NCBI GenBank assembly: GCA_963708235.1
Contig: OY970200.1
Location: 1,302,001-1,366,000 of the forward strand
Reading direction: 5' to 3'
Length of the DNA: 64,000 nt
DNA from: G963708235 sp963708235
GTDB lineage: Bacteria; Actinomycetota; Acidimicrobiia; Spongiisociales; UBA5794
Made by a program: the position numbers and the translations under genes. Numbering within the stretch: position 1 is the stretch's first letter; every line of letters begins with the position of its first letter. This document shows, in pieces, positions 25,264-34,553 of this stretch. A model generated the notes under the pieces. It was not told where the DNA came from and did not search any database. It saw only the letters and a list, made by a program, of their open reading frames with translations.

Positions 25264-27630
25264 ATGACCGCACACAGAGCACGAAAGGAACCCGGACGGC
25301 TCGGCGCCAGACGGCTGATCTCGTTGGCATCGGTAGTCCTGCTGGCGATGACGATGGTTGTTCCAGGAGCCGTCGCCCAGGACGACGACGCACCCGAGAG
25401 CCCGTTCGGCCCGGTCGATCCGCAGAACTGGGTCGACATGGCCGATCTCACCTGGGACGACTACACACCCATCAGGCCTGCGGCATGGGACCAGGACACC
25501 ACGAGTACCGGTTCCGACAGCCAGTACCGCACGGCGATCGTTCTGATGGAGTTCCCCGATCAGCCGCTGCTGATCAAACAGAACGCCGGCGCCCATCCGT
25601 TCGGGAACCCGCAGCCGGGTTGGGAACCGGTCCCGGCCGCCGAGGCGAGTGCCTGGTACGACGACTACTACGCCGTCCCCAACGAGTACAACGGTGGGCA
25701 GACACTCCACGGGTACTGGATGGAGACCTCGCACGGCAAGATCGGCGTTACCGTCGATGTCTTCGGCCCCTATGTGATGCCGGGCAAGCTTCACGAGTAC
25801 GGCATCGAGAGCAGTATGAACGGTCCGGTCAACACCTACTGCCCGCAGGGCGACACCTGTAACCGGAACCTCCGCACCGACGGCAACGCACCCTTCCAGG
25901 CCGAGGTGATCGCCAACGGCGGCACCTGCTCCAACGCCCTGTGCGGGTACGACAACCTGTTCTACGTCACCGCCGGTCACGACGAGTCTTCGACGTGGCA
26001 GGAGTTCGGCGAGATGCTGTTTGCGAGCCGCACCGATGTCCCCGCATCGCTCGGGCCTCCGGGGGCCACCGAAGGTCCGGTGCTCAACAACAACGGCGAG
26101 GTGATGACCAACTGGGCCAACACCCGCTACATCGAGTGGTCGTCCTGGAAGGCTTCGGCGAACCATTGGCCAAACGCCGGTGGGGGCAGTTCGACGCAGG
26201 CGGAGAGCTCGGGTCAGAGTGTGTTTGCCCACGAGTTCAGCCATCTACGTGGTCTCCCCGACAACTACAACAACCCCTTTGCGGACAACATCCGCAACTA
26301 CTCGGGGTATTGGGAGATGATGAGCCGCGGAACCTTCAACGGTCCCGGTGGCACCCACAACCGGTGGCAGGTTCCCAACCAGGGCGGTTCGGGTCTCGGC
26401 CCGCACCACACCGCCAAGTTCAAGCGCTCACTGGATGTGTACGAGCCGGGTGACCTGCTCGAGATCCAGCGCGATGCGCTCGATACGGAGGGCATCGCCG
26501 TGGCGACGGTCCAGCAGCGTTCGGCGCAGCCGGGCAATGGCGGATATCTCGGGATCCGGGTCCGGTTCGGGGCCACCACCGCCAATGGGCAGAACCTGCG
26601 GACCTGTGCGGCACTCGGCCATACGGGCGCCAACTCGTTCTGGTGCCATGGCAACGACAACTACCACAACTATGACGTCGAGGTGGTCGACCGGGTCGGC
26701 AACGACTCGTTCACTCCGGGCCATGGGGTGCTCATTGCCCTGACCCGGAACACCAACACGGCGCCGAGCGTGTGGCTGATCGATCCCAATCCTGAAGACA
26801 TCAACATGGTGGACTTCTACCGTCCCGACGGCACCCCGGTGATGGTGGTCCGTGGCGATCCCCGTCAGCTCAACAATGCCACCTGGCATGCCGGAACCGA
26901 CTCCGGATCGGAGTACGAGTTCGTCGACGATCTGAACAACCTGCACTTCTACATCCTGGATACACACCGGGATGAGAACGGGGTGTTGACCTACGACATC
27001 GGTGTCCGTCGTCTCACCGGCGCCGGCGACTTCGACCGTGGGGTCTCCCTCGGTGGCAACACCCGGGTCGGGGTGGATCCGTTCAACTCGATGTACGAGG
27101 TCGATCTGACCAACACCGGCGAGGCCGGGGAGGGTGTGTTCGATTCGGACATCTACCGCATCTCCTCGTCGATCTCCGGCGAGGGCTGGTCGTCATGGCA
27201 GCCGCATGAAGTGGTGGCCGCCGCCGCAGGCGAAACCGTGCCGGTCGGTGTCACCGCCACCCGCGAGGCCGGTGCCTCGGAGACGGCGGTGCTGACGGTG
27301 ACGGCGACGTCCGAGTCGGATCCGACCAAGACCCAGACGGTGGAGATCGTGGTCGAGTCGCCATCGGCGGCACTCGATTCGCTGGCCGCGGTGGTCGAGG
27401 ATGTGGATCCGACGGATGCGCAGTGGAAGCTGCGCCGGTTCATCGACCGGATCGATCGTGAGATCACCGCCGAGAACTGGGACCGGGCCTGCCTGGCCAC
27501 CGACGTCTACATCGCCGAGATCAACCGTCTCGCCGGTCTGCGCCCGGAGCGGGGTCCGCTGCCCGCCGAGGACGCCGACCGTCTCCGTGCCGCTGCCGAG
27601 GCGGTGAGAGCCGCCCTCGGCTGCGACTGA
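25264..27630 (+). CDS. Secreted M6-like zinc metalloprotease, copy B
   Basis: Intact twin of the preceding gene, 788 residues. Signal peptide (residues 1-39, ending AVAQ), a conserved N-terminal region with NWVDMADLTWDDYTP, catalytic motif HEFSHLRGLPDNY at about residues 323-335, beta-sandwich domain and FIMAH-like C-terminal helices (RRFIDRIDREITAENW). ATG 25264 has GAGGGAG upstream. Copies A and B differ mostly in the segment just after the catalytic domain (about residues 395-460 of B), which may set substrate choice. A long untranslated leader, a separate start region and its own terminator suggest independent transcription. Probably degrades extracellular protein for nutrition or defence; inferred from family. 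Confidence 0.92.
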   Translation: MTAHRARKEPGRLGARRLISLASVVLLAMTMVVPGAVAQDDDAPESPFGPVDPQNWVDMADLTWDDYTPIRPAAWDQDTTSTGSDSQYRTAIVLMEFPDQPLLIKQNAGAHPFGNPQPGWEPVPAAEASAWYDDYYAVPNEYNGGQTLHGYWMETSHGKIGVTVDVFGPYVMPGKLHEYGIESSMNGPVNTYCPQGDTCNRNLRTDGNAPFQAEVIANGGTCSNALCGYDNLFYVTAGHDESSTWQEFGEMLFASRTDVPASLGPPGATEGPVLNNNGEVMTNWANTRYIEWSSWKASANHWPNAGGGSSTQAESSGQSVFAHEFSHLRGLPDNYNNPFADNIRNYSGYWEMMSRGTFNGPGGTHNRWQVPNQGGSGLGPHHTAKFKRSLDVYEPGDLLEIQRDALDTEGIAVATVQQRSAQPGNGGYLGIRVRFGATTANGQNLRTCAALGHTGANSFWCHGNDNYHNYDVEVVDRVGNDSFTPGHGVLIALTRNTNTAPSVWLIDPNPEDINMVDFYRPDGTPVMVVRGDPRQLNNATWHAGTDSGSEYEFVDDLNNLHFYILDTHRDENGVLTYDIGVRRLTGAGDFDRGVSLGGNTRVGVDPFNSMYEVDLTNTGEAGEGVFDSDIYRISSSISGEGWSSWQPHEVVAAAAGETVPVGVTATREAGASETAVLTVTATSESDPTKTQTVEIVVESPSAALDSLAAVVEDVDPTDAQWKLRRFIDRIDREITAENWDRACLATDVYIAEINRLAGLRPERGPLPAEDADRLRAAAEAVRAALGCD

Positions 27631-27654
27631 CGTCCCACCAACGCCCGTTCACCA

Positions 27655-27693
27655 GAAGGGGCGGCTCCGGTCTTCGACCGGGGTCGCCCCTTC
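27655..27693 (+). terminator. Terminator hairpin after M6 protease B
   Basis: GAAGGGGCG...CCGGT and ACCGG...CGCCCCTTC form a long GC stem with a short internal mismatch and a TTCG-containing loop, 24 bases after the stop. It also lies just beyond the 3' end of the convergent lipoprotein gene. Confidence 0.75.
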
Positions 27694-27720
27694 AACGATC
27701 TGCGGCTGGTGGCACGGGGG

Positions 27721-28404
27721 CTAACCCTCGCACTCGACCTCGAACTCGCCGGGAACGTGACGCTGGGTCGGCCCGTAGACGAAGGTGGCCTCGGCGCGAA
27801 CCGTCCAATTGTCCATGGTGACCACCATGTCGTCTCCCGACCCGGTACCGGCCGCCCAGTGCTCCTCCAATTCGACAAACGGCTCGCCGGTGCCGATGTC
27901 GACCCGCAGCGTGTCGATCAACAACGAGATGAAGACCGGCGTCCCGTCCGGGGCTTCTCCCACCCCGCTGACCACGGCGTCGATGCCGTCGTAGATGTAG
28001 CACTCGTCGGCGTCGAAGGTGAAGTAGTCGTCGCCGATGCGAACGAACGCTCCCGCCGGGCGGGTGCTGGGCGGATAGGTCGTGGTGGGGGCGGGTGTGG
28101 TGGTCGACGGCGGCACCGTGGTGGCGCCGTCGGTGGTCGTGGTTGTCGCCGCAGCGTCACCACCGGTGACCGGGGTCTGTGACGCCCCGGTGGTGCTTGT
28201 CACCGGCGTTTCGTCGGGGATCGGCGATGTGGTGGAGGTCTCCGATCCGGCCACGGTATCGGCCCCGGGGGGCGCCTCGGGTCCCGGGCCGGTGCTCGTC
28301 AGCGGTCCTTCGGAGGCGAGGTCGTCGTCGCCGGAACAGGCGGATGCGACGAGGGCGAGGATCGCCATGGCGATGGCGAGTCGATGCCGCTGACGTCGGA
28401 GCAT
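27721..28404 (-). CDS. Lipoprotein with Thr/Pro-rich linker, unknown function
   Basis: A 227-residue exported protein. Lipobox LVASAC puts the anchor at about residue 23. A long low-complexity linker rich in Thr, Ser and Pro (residues 25-110) leads to a small folded domain (about 115-227) with FVRIGDDYFTFDADECYIYDG and FEVECEG, probably a disulfide-bonded beta-sandwich. ATG 28404 has GGGAGGGG upstream. It ends convergent to the M6 protease gene. No family recognised. Confidence 0.75.
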   Translation of the reverse strand: MLRRQRHRLAIAMAILALVASACSGDDDLASEGPLTSTGPGPEAPPGADTVAGSETSTTSPIPDETPVTSTTGASQTPVTGGDAAATTTTTDGATTVPPSTTTPAPTTTYPPSTRPAGAFVRIGDDYFTFDADECYIYDGIDAVVSGVGEAPDGTPVFISLLIDTLRVDIGTGEPFVELEEHWAAGTGSGDDMVVTMDNWTVRAEATFVYGPTQRHVPGEFEVECEG

Positions 28405-28543
28405 GTGGGGTCCCCTCCCGAAGCGATGTGGCGCCGCCGGATGCGGCTGCGGGCCATTCGGCGCCGCGCCGCGAACCGTAGCAGTGTTGTGGAATTGCAC
28501 CGGCTCACCCCGACGTCGCCTCGACGACCGCAGCGAGGATCGG

Positions 28544-29596
28544 TCAGCCGGTGGCGACCGTGAGCCGGATGATCTCCAGCGCCCGATCGATGTCGCCGGT
28601 GTCGACGTGCAGGTTGGTGACCGCCCGCATCGAGTTGGCCCCGCCGGGCAACATGGCGACCCCGGCATCGGTGCATCGCTCGGCGAAGGCGTTGGCATCC
28701 ATCGTGACCAACTCGAAGTAGACCATATTGGTTTCGACCCGGTCGCGATCGACGGTGATCCCGGGAATCTCGGCGAGACCGTCGGCGAGGCGGGCCGCAT
28801 TGGCATGGTCCTCGGCGAGCCGGTGGCGATGGTGGTCCACGGCGAAAAGCGCCCCGGCCGCCATCATCCCCGCCTGGCGGAAACCGCCACCGAACATCTG
28901 CTTGAACCGGCGTGCCCGGTCGATCAGCCGCTGGTTGCCCGCAAGCGCCGAGCCCATCGGCGCTCCCAGCCCCTTGGAGAAACAGACCGAGACGGTGTCG
29001 AACCCGGCGGTCAGCTCCGCCTCGGTCCGACCGGTGGCGGCGGCGGCGTTCCACAGCCGGGCACCGTCCATGTGGGTGGCGATCCCGAGGTCGGCGGCCG
29101 TCGTGGCCACGTCGGTGAGCGCCTCTACGGGCCATGCCAGACCCCCGGCAGCGTTGTGGGTGTTCTCGATGCTGACCAGGGTGACCGGTTGGAACAGCGA
29201 TGCGGGCATCGACTTGGGGATCTCCGGGACGGCGGCCCGGATGGCGGCACCGTCGAAGGTTCCCGGCTTGCCGTCCGGGGCCGGATCCAGGAACTGCAGG
29301 GTGACCCCGGAGAGGGCATACGGTCCGCCCATCTCGTGGAGGTGGATGTGGGCATCGACGGCGGCGAGCACGATGTCGCCCGGTTCGGTGTGGGCCCGCA
29401 GCGCCGTCTGGTTGGACATGGTGCCGGTGGGGACGTACATGGCGTCGTCCTTGCCCAGGAGTTCGGCGACCCTGGCTTCGAGTGCCAGCACCGACGGGTC
29501 GTCGTGGTAGACGTCGTCACCCACCTCGGCGGCGGCGATCGCCGCCCGCATCTCGGCGGTGGGATGGGTGATGGTGTCGGAGCGGAGATCGATCAC
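28544..29596 (-). CDS. ltaE: Low-specificity threonine aldolase
   Basis: PLP enzyme splitting L-threonine or allo-threonine to glycine and acetaldehyde. The 350 residues match the family from IDLRSDTITHPTAEMRAA onward, with GDDVYHDDPSVLALE, VPTGTMSNQTAL, ENTHNAAGG, THMDGARLWNAA and the PLP lysine in VSVCFSKGLGAPMGS. ATG 29596 overlaps the stop of the upstream phosphatase gene as ATGA, so the two form an operon although their functions are not obviously linked. Confidence 0.93.
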   Translation of the reverse strand: MIDLRSDTITHPTAEMRAAIAAAEVGDDVYHDDPSVLALEARVAELLGKDDAMYVPTGTMSNQTALRAHTEPGDIVLAAVDAHIHLHEMGGPYALSGVTLQFLDPAPDGKPGTFDGAAIRAAVPEIPKSMPASLFQPVTLVSIENTHNAAGGLAWPVEALTDVATTAADLGIATHMDGARLWNAAAATGRTEAELTAGFDTVSVCFSKGLGAPMGSALAGNQRLIDRARRFKQMFGGGFRQAGMMAAGALFAVDHHRHRLAEDHANAARLADGLAEIPGITVDRDRVETNMVYFELVTMDANAFAERCTDAGVAMLPGGANSMRAVTNLHVDTGDIDRALEIIRLTVATG

Positions 29597-30129
29597 GTCG
29601 GGGTCCTGTCGTCAGAGGTGCGGTCGGGGTCGAGGTCGAGGTTGGCAAAATGACGTGGCTGGAGCAGCGCCACCAGTTCCCCGGTGGGGTGGCCGTCATG
29701 GTCCCAGGAGTCCCCGAGGTGGAGATCGATGATGGCGACGGTGGCCGTCCGGATGGCGGCGCCGGCCCCGGTGAGACGCTGCACCACGCCACCCCAGGTG
29801 GGTTGGTGTCCCACGATCATCAGGGAGGACACCTCATCGGGAACCCCGGTGAGAAGCTGGATCACCGCATCCGGGTAGGCGCCGTACAGCGCATCGGTGA
29901 GTCGGATGGGGGCGGGCCAGCCCCCGGCGGTGGAGGCGAGCTCGGCGGTGGTGGCGGCTCGCACCGCCGTCGAAGCAATCACCAGCTCCGGCTGTTCGCC
30001 GATGGCGGTGAGCAGCCGCCCCATCTGGCGGGCGCTCTGCACGCCACGTCGATTCAGCGGGCGGGCATGGTCGGCTGCACCGGCGTCCCAGTCCGACTTG
30101 GCATGGCGCATCACAAGAAGCCGTTTCAC
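29593..30129 (-). CDS. sixA: SixA-type histidine phosphatase
   Basis: Small (178-residue) phosphohistidine phosphatase of the histidine acid phosphatase superfamily. The catalytic RHA/K motif is VMRHAKSDWD at the N-terminus, with the second histidine in MIVGHQPTWGG. In SixA relatives this removes phosphate from phosphohistidine on signalling proteins. GTG 30129 follows TATTCT by exactly six bases, indicating a leaderless start. It overlaps ltaE by ATGA. Confidence 0.88.
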   Translation of the reverse strand: MKRLLVMRHAKSDWDAGAADHARPLNRRGVQSARQMGRLLTAIGEQPELVIASTAVRAATTAELASTAGGWPAPIRLTDALYGAYPDAVIQLLTGVPDEVSSLMIVGHQPTWGGVVQRLTGAGAAIRTATVAIIDLHLGDSWDHDGHPTGELVALLQPRHFANLDLDPDRTSDDRTPT

Positions 30130-30274
30130 CTGGCGAGAATACCCATCTCCTGGCTTGACCGGAACCGGCCAAGTCGCCACCCTGTGGGCTCGCATCCACC
30201 CTCGGAAACACCCACCCTCGGAGATTGACGACCCGTGACCCACACCCAGCCGATGACCAGCCGATGACCCGCCG

Positions 30275-30871
30275 ATGAAGGGCATCAACCCGGTCCCACG
30301 TTCCACCCAGCGGATGAAGCCGATGGTCGCCAAGGAACTCACCAAGCACGAGGAACTCCGCGCCGCCGTCCCGGTATGGATCGGCGGGACGTATGTCCCG
30401 TTTCTCGGTGGCGTCGTCATCGGTATCGCCGTCGGTGCCACCGTCGGCGCATCCGCCGGTGGCCAGAACATCGTGATCGCCGCCCTCGGTGGCGCCATCG
30501 GTGCGGTGGTGGGTCGCTGGTTCGGCAGGCGTCGTTCCGCCAATCACCCGGTCCGCCCGCGGGCGTTACAGATCTTCTTCGGGGTGACCTCGAAGCGGGT
30601 TCTCCTCCATGAGCCCTCCGGGTTCGGGAAGCCGGGCAAGCTCCTGACGGAGTTCCCCATCGCCGAGATGGGCAACATCACCGTGGATCAGGGCGGGATC
30701 CTGCGACCATCGAGGCTGAGTTTCGAGGTGTCCGCCGTCGAGCACACCTACGAGTACTCGGGGTTGTGGAACATCGCCGAAGTGCTGGCAGCGTTGGGCG
30801 TCTCGCCCGACGAGGCCAAACCCGATCAGGCCAAACCCGACCAGGCCAGCGACGACCACAAGCCCTCGTAG
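30275..30871 (+). CDS. Small membrane protein with PH-like domain
   Basis: A 198-residue protein of unknown role. Two hydrophobic, glycine-rich segments (about residues 36-58 and 66-82: GGVVIGIAVGATVGAS and IVIAALGGAIGAVVG) form a membrane hairpin. After a basic loop comes a soluble domain, FFGVTSKRVLLHEPSG to LWNIAEVLAALGV, resembling bacterial PH-like domains. The tail repeats DQAKPDQA. The start is uncertain (ATG 30275, 30314 or 30323). Its last 46 bases overlap the convergent DUF1089 gene. Confidence 0.7.
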   Translation: MKGINPVPRSTQRMKPMVAKELTKHEELRAAVPVWIGGTYVPFLGGVVIGIAVGATVGASAGGQNIVIAALGGAIGAVVGRWFGRRRSANHPVRPRALQIFFGVTSKRVLLHEPSGFGKPGKLLTEFPIAEMGNITVDQGGILRPSRLSFEVSAVEHTYEYSGLWNIAEVLAALGVSPDEAKPDQAKPDQASDDHKPS

Positions 30872-31386
30872 TCGGTCACCAAACCGGCGTCACCGATGAC
30901 GATCTCGGCGCCGAAGTCACCGGATGCGAACCGGTAGGTGGCCTCGCCGGTGCGGGTGTACCGCTGGGTGACCCGCCGTACCGAGTGGCCGGGGAACTCG
31001 ATCATGGCGACGGTGATCTCGGCGGTGGCGCCGATCTCGAGCCCGAGCCGCATCACGGGGAGGGTGTTGGTGGCGGGAGTCCAGGCGAAGTCGACATCGA
31101 GCGCCCCGTACAGTTCGAGCAGCGGGGTGTCCGAGACGCTCCAGCCGCCGGCCCCGTCGGCGGTCAGGGCCAGCCTCCGATCCGCTTCGAGCCCGCTGAC
31201 ATGGACGCCCACGGTCCGGGTGCGCCATTGCGGGTCGGTCAACACCGTGTAGCGGATCTCGCACGGGGCATCGTCGAGCGCCATCAGGGCGGTGCCGGCG
31301 ATACGGAACCCCTCTGGGACGGGTTCGACCAGGCAGCGGTCCATCCCTGGGATGTCGAGGCGTCGCCAGAGCACGGTGGTGACCAT
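30826..31386 (-). CDS. Putative glycolipid-binding protein (DUF1089)
   Basis: A 186-residue soluble protein resembling the DUF1089/PF06475 family, whose members form an open beta-barrel that may bind glycolipids. Visible features are WRRLDIPGMDRCLVEP at the N-terminus, IRYTVLTDPQWRTRTVGV, DVDFAWTPATNTLPVMRL and RRVTQRYTRTGEATYRF. ATG 31386 lies seven bases after TACCCT, so it is probably near-leaderless. The gene's 3' end overlaps the membrane-protein gene tail to tail. Function is inferred from family name only. Confidence 0.75.
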   Translation of the reverse strand: MVTTVLWRRLDIPGMDRCLVEPVPEGFRIAGTALMALDDAPCEIRYTVLTDPQWRTRTVGVHVSGLEADRRLALTADGAGGWSVSDTPLLELYGALDVDFAWTPATNTLPVMRLGLEIGATAEITVAMIEFPGHSVRRVTQRYTRTGEATYRFASGDFGAEIVIGDAGLVTDYEGLWSSLAWSGLA

Positions 31387-31460
31387 CGGAGGGAGGGTAC
31401 CGGTACCGTCCCATCGGGGGCGATACCATGGCGGCTCCCGCCGATCAGGAGACGAGCCTC

Positions 31461-31958
31461 ATGACCTTCGACGCCGAACTGGGCAACGCATTCAACCGCC
31501 AGATCACCCGTGAGTTTGCGGCCGCCTACCAGTACCTCGCCATGGGGGCATGGCTCGACGAGAACTCGCTCCCCGGGATGGCGCACTGGATGCGTCTCCA
31601 GGCCGAGGAGGAGTGGGAGCACGCCATGAGGTTCTACCAGTTCGTGCTCGACCGCAACGGAACCATCGTCCTCGGCGCCATCGATGCACCGACCACCGAT
31701 TTCAGTGGTCCGCTCGATGTGTTCCGCGCCGCCCTCGCCGGCGAGCAGGACGTCACCTCGCATATCCACGACCTCTACGCCCTTGCCACCGCCCGCCAGG
31801 ATTTCGCCTCGTTCCCGCTGCTGGGTTGGTTCGTCAATGAGCAGGTCGAGGAGGAGGCCACGGTGTCACAGATCATCGACGACCTGGACCGCGCCGCCGG
31901 CGAGGGTCACGCCATCCTGATGCTCGACCGCGAGCTCGGTGCCCGGTCCGCCCAGTAG
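31461..31958 (+). CDS. Ferritin
   Basis: Iron-storage protein of 165 residues, forming a 24-mer cage. The four-helix bundle is clear: ITREFAAAYQYLAMGAWLD (helix A, with the first ferroxidase Glu), AEEEWEHAMRFYQF (helix B, EXXH pair) and FVNEQVEEEATVSQIIDDL (helix D). This matches non-heme FtnA/BfrB-type ferritins rather than heme bacterioferritin. ATG 31461 has CAGGAG nine bases upstream. A TACCAT -10 lies about 35 bases before the start. Confidence 0.93.
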   Translation: MTFDAELGNAFNRQITREFAAAYQYLAMGAWLDENSLPGMAHWMRLQAEEEWEHAMRFYQFVLDRNGTIVLGAIDAPTTDFSGPLDVFRAALAGEQDVTSHIHDLYALATARQDFASFPLLGWFVNEQVEEEATVSQIIDDLDRAAGEGHAILMLDRELGARSAQ

Positions 31959-32005
31959 ACGCCGGTCACACCAGCTTCGCCCAAGCCGCTCCCACATGCG
32001 CTCGT

Positions 32006-33124
32006 CTACAGCCGCTCGGCGATGTAGTCGATGGCGGCGGTGAGGGTGGCGATGTCCTCGGGATCGATGTTGGGGAAGCACGAGATGCGGAGCTGGTTGC
32101 GTCCCAGCTTGCGGTAGCCGAAGGTGTCGAGGACACCGTTGAGCCGCAGTGTGGCTTCGATGGCGTCGGCGCTGATCCCGTCGGCGAGATCGACGGTGGC
32201 GACGGTGAGCGAGCGCTGTGCCGTCTCGGTGACGAAGGGGCTGGCGTATTCGGAGGCTTCGGCCCAGTCGTAGATCGTCGACGAGGATCGCCGTGACCGC
32301 TCGGTGGCCCATTCCAGACCGCCGGCGACCAGCATCCGCTCGAGCTGGTGGCGCAGCAGGAACAGGGTGGTCAGCGCCGGAGTGTTGTAGGTCTGGTCCT
32401 TGCGGGAGTTGTCCAGAGCCAGCTTGAGATTGAGGAACGGCGGGACCCAGCGTCCCGACGAGGCGATCAGTTCGATGCGCTCGACGGCGGCGGGGGAGCA
32501 CAGCGCCAGCCACAGACCGCCCTCCGATCCGAACGCCTTCTGCGGTGAGAAGTAGTAGACGTCGAAGGCCAGGGGATCGACGGGGATGACCCCGGCCGCC
32601 GAGGTGGCGTCGACCGCCACCAGGGTGTCGTCGGGACCGGGACGGGTGATGGGCATCATCACCCCGGTCGAGGTCTCGTTGTGGGTGAGGGCGTAGAGGT
32701 CGACGTCGTCGCTCGGCTTCGGCGCCGGGTGGGTGCCCGGCTCGGATTCGATCACCTCGGGGTATTCGAGGTGGGGGGCGCCGCGGCTCACCTCGGCGAA
32801 CTTGCCGGAGAACTCACCGAACACCAGGTGCTGGCTGCGGCGCTTGATCAGACCGAAGGCGGCGGCGTCCCAGAAGGCGGTGGCGCCGCCGACACCGAGT
32901 ACCACCTCGTAGCCGGGGGGGAGGTTGTAGAGACGGAAGAGGCCGCGGCGGATATCGCCGACGACGCCCCGCACCGCATCCTGGCGGTGGCTGGTGCCGA
33001 GATAGGTGGCGCCGGTGGCGGCGAGAGCGGTGATGGCGTCCTGGTCCACCTTGGAGGGACCGGAGCCGAAGCGGCCGTCACCGGGAATGAGGTCATCGGG
33101 CAGTGAGATATGGCGCGAGTTCAA
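32006..33124 (-). CDS. serC: Phosphoserine aminotransferase, actinobacterial type
   Basis: PLP enzyme of serine synthesis, converting 3-phosphohydroxypyruvate to phosphoserine. About 372 residues: DGRFGSGPSKV near the N-terminus, LGVGGATAFWDAA, YALTHNETSTGVMMP, VDATSAAGV and the PLP lysine in DVYYFSPQKAFGSEGGLW. The open frame reaches TTG 33166, but TTG 33124 with AGGA seven bases upstream is the better start. It is divergent from the aspartate-type aminotransferase gene, sharing a 66-base promoter region. Confidence 0.92.
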   Translation of the reverse strand: MNSRHISLPDDLIPGDGRFGSGPSKVDQDAITALAATGATYLGTSHRQDAVRGVVGDIRRGLFRLYNLPPGYEVVLGVGGATAFWDAAAFGLIKRRSQHLVFGEFSGKFAEVSRGAPHLEYPEVIESEPGTHPAPKPSDDVDLYALTHNETSTGVMMPITRPGPDDTLVAVDATSAAGVIPVDPLAFDVYYFSPQKAFGSEGGLWLALCSPAAVERIELIASSGRWVPPFLNLKLALDNSRKDQTYNTPALTTLFLLRHQLERMLVAGGLEWATERSRRSSSTIYDWAEASEYASPFVTETAQRSLTVATVDLADGISADAIEATLRLNGVLDTFGYRKLGRNQLRISCFPNIDPEDIATLTAAIDYIAERL

Positions 33125-33190
33125 GGTGGTTTCCTGGTGGGTTAGGGTGCGCAACTTCAAGGCCAACGGCCCATGTGGAGGGTAGTGAGG

Positions 33191-34383
33191 ATGAGCGAGC
33201 TGTCACATCGCGTCGAAGCGCTTGCCGAGTCGGCGACGCTGGCAATCACGGCACGGGCCAAGGCGCTGCGTGCCGCCGGGGAACCGGTGGTGAGCTTCGG
33301 GGCGGGGGAGCCCGATTTCCCTACCCCGCCACATATCGTGGCGGCGGCACACGCCGCCCTCGACGACCCTTCCAACCACCGCTACACCCCGGGTGCCGGG
33401 CTCCCTGAGCTGCGTCAGGCCATCGCCGACAAGACGATGCGGGATTCGGGTTATGCGGTCGAGGCGTCGCAGGTGGTGGTGACCAACGGTGGCAAACACG
33501 CCGTGTACGCCACGTTCCAGGTGCTGGTCGATCCCGGCGACGAGGTGTTGCTGCCGGCGCCGTACTGGGTGACCTACCCGGAGGCGATCGCCCTGGCCGG
33601 CGGGGTTCCGGTGGTGGTTTCCGCCGGAGCCGACGCCGAATACCGGGTGACGGTGGATCAACTCGAGGCGGCCCGGACCGACCGCACCAAGGTGCTGGTG
33701 TTCTGTTCGCCGTCGAACCCGACCGGTTCGGTCTACCCCGAGGACGAGGTGCGCGCCATCGGCGAGTGGGCGGCCCAGCACGGGATCTGGGTGATGGCCG
33801 ACGAGATCTACGAGCATCTCGTCTACGCCGATGCGGAGTTCTCTTCTATGCCGGTGGTCGCTCCCGAGAGCGCCGAGCGGATGATCGTGGTCAACGGCGT
33901 GGCCAAGACGTATGCGATGACCGGCTGGCGGGTGGGTTGGATGATCTCCCCCGAGTCCGCCACCAAGGCGGCGATCCGTCTCCAGTCGCATCTGACGTCG
34001 AACGTCAACAACATCGCCCAGCATGCCGCCCTCGCCGCCGTGAGCGGGCCGCTGGATGCGGTGGCGGAGATGCGGGTCGCCTTCGACCGGCGTCGACGGC
34101 TGATGCACGAGATGCTCAACGCCATCCCCGGGGTCACCTGCCCCGAGCCGAAGGGTGCCTTCTATGCGTTCCCCGATGTGACCGGGTTGCTCAACCGACC
34201 TGTCGGAGGTGGTCAGGCGGCGAGCCGCTCGATCTGGCGGCCCTGCTGCTCGACGAGATCAAGATCGCCACGGTTCCCGGTGAGGCGTTCGGCTCACCCG
34301 GCCATCTCCGGCTCTCCTACGCCCTCGGCGACGACGACCTGACCGAAGGGCTGCGCCGCTTCCAAGGACTCGTCGCCGGATAG
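33191..34383 (+). CDS. aspC: Aspartate-type aminotransferase, frameshifted near the C-terminus
   Basis: Class I PLP aminotransferase, probably aspartate/2-oxoglutarate type. The first frame holds most of the protein: FGAGEPDFPTP, TNGGKHAVYATFQ, FCSPSNPTGSVY, DEIYEHLVY and the PLP lysine in NGVAKTYAMTGWRVGW. At about 34205-34230 the reading frame breaks; the rest (LDLAALLLDEIKIATVPGEA to FQGLVAG) continues in another frame. Adding one base restores about 397 residues, the normal length. Left as is, the protein ends at 34342 with a scrambled tail lacking the C-terminal arm. GGAGGG lies upstream of ATG 33191. Confidence 0.88.
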
Positions 34384-34553
34384 CCGTGGACTCCTCGCCT
34401 GCAGCGTGCCGGGTGGGTGCGGGGGTTGAGTAGCGGACAGGAGCCGACGTCGGCATGATCTGCCTGTGGGGGTGATCCAGGAAACCCGCGACTCAGAGTG
34501 TCGCATCCGTCACACACAACGGGTCGACCATCGGCACCGGCCAGGTCGGCGCG

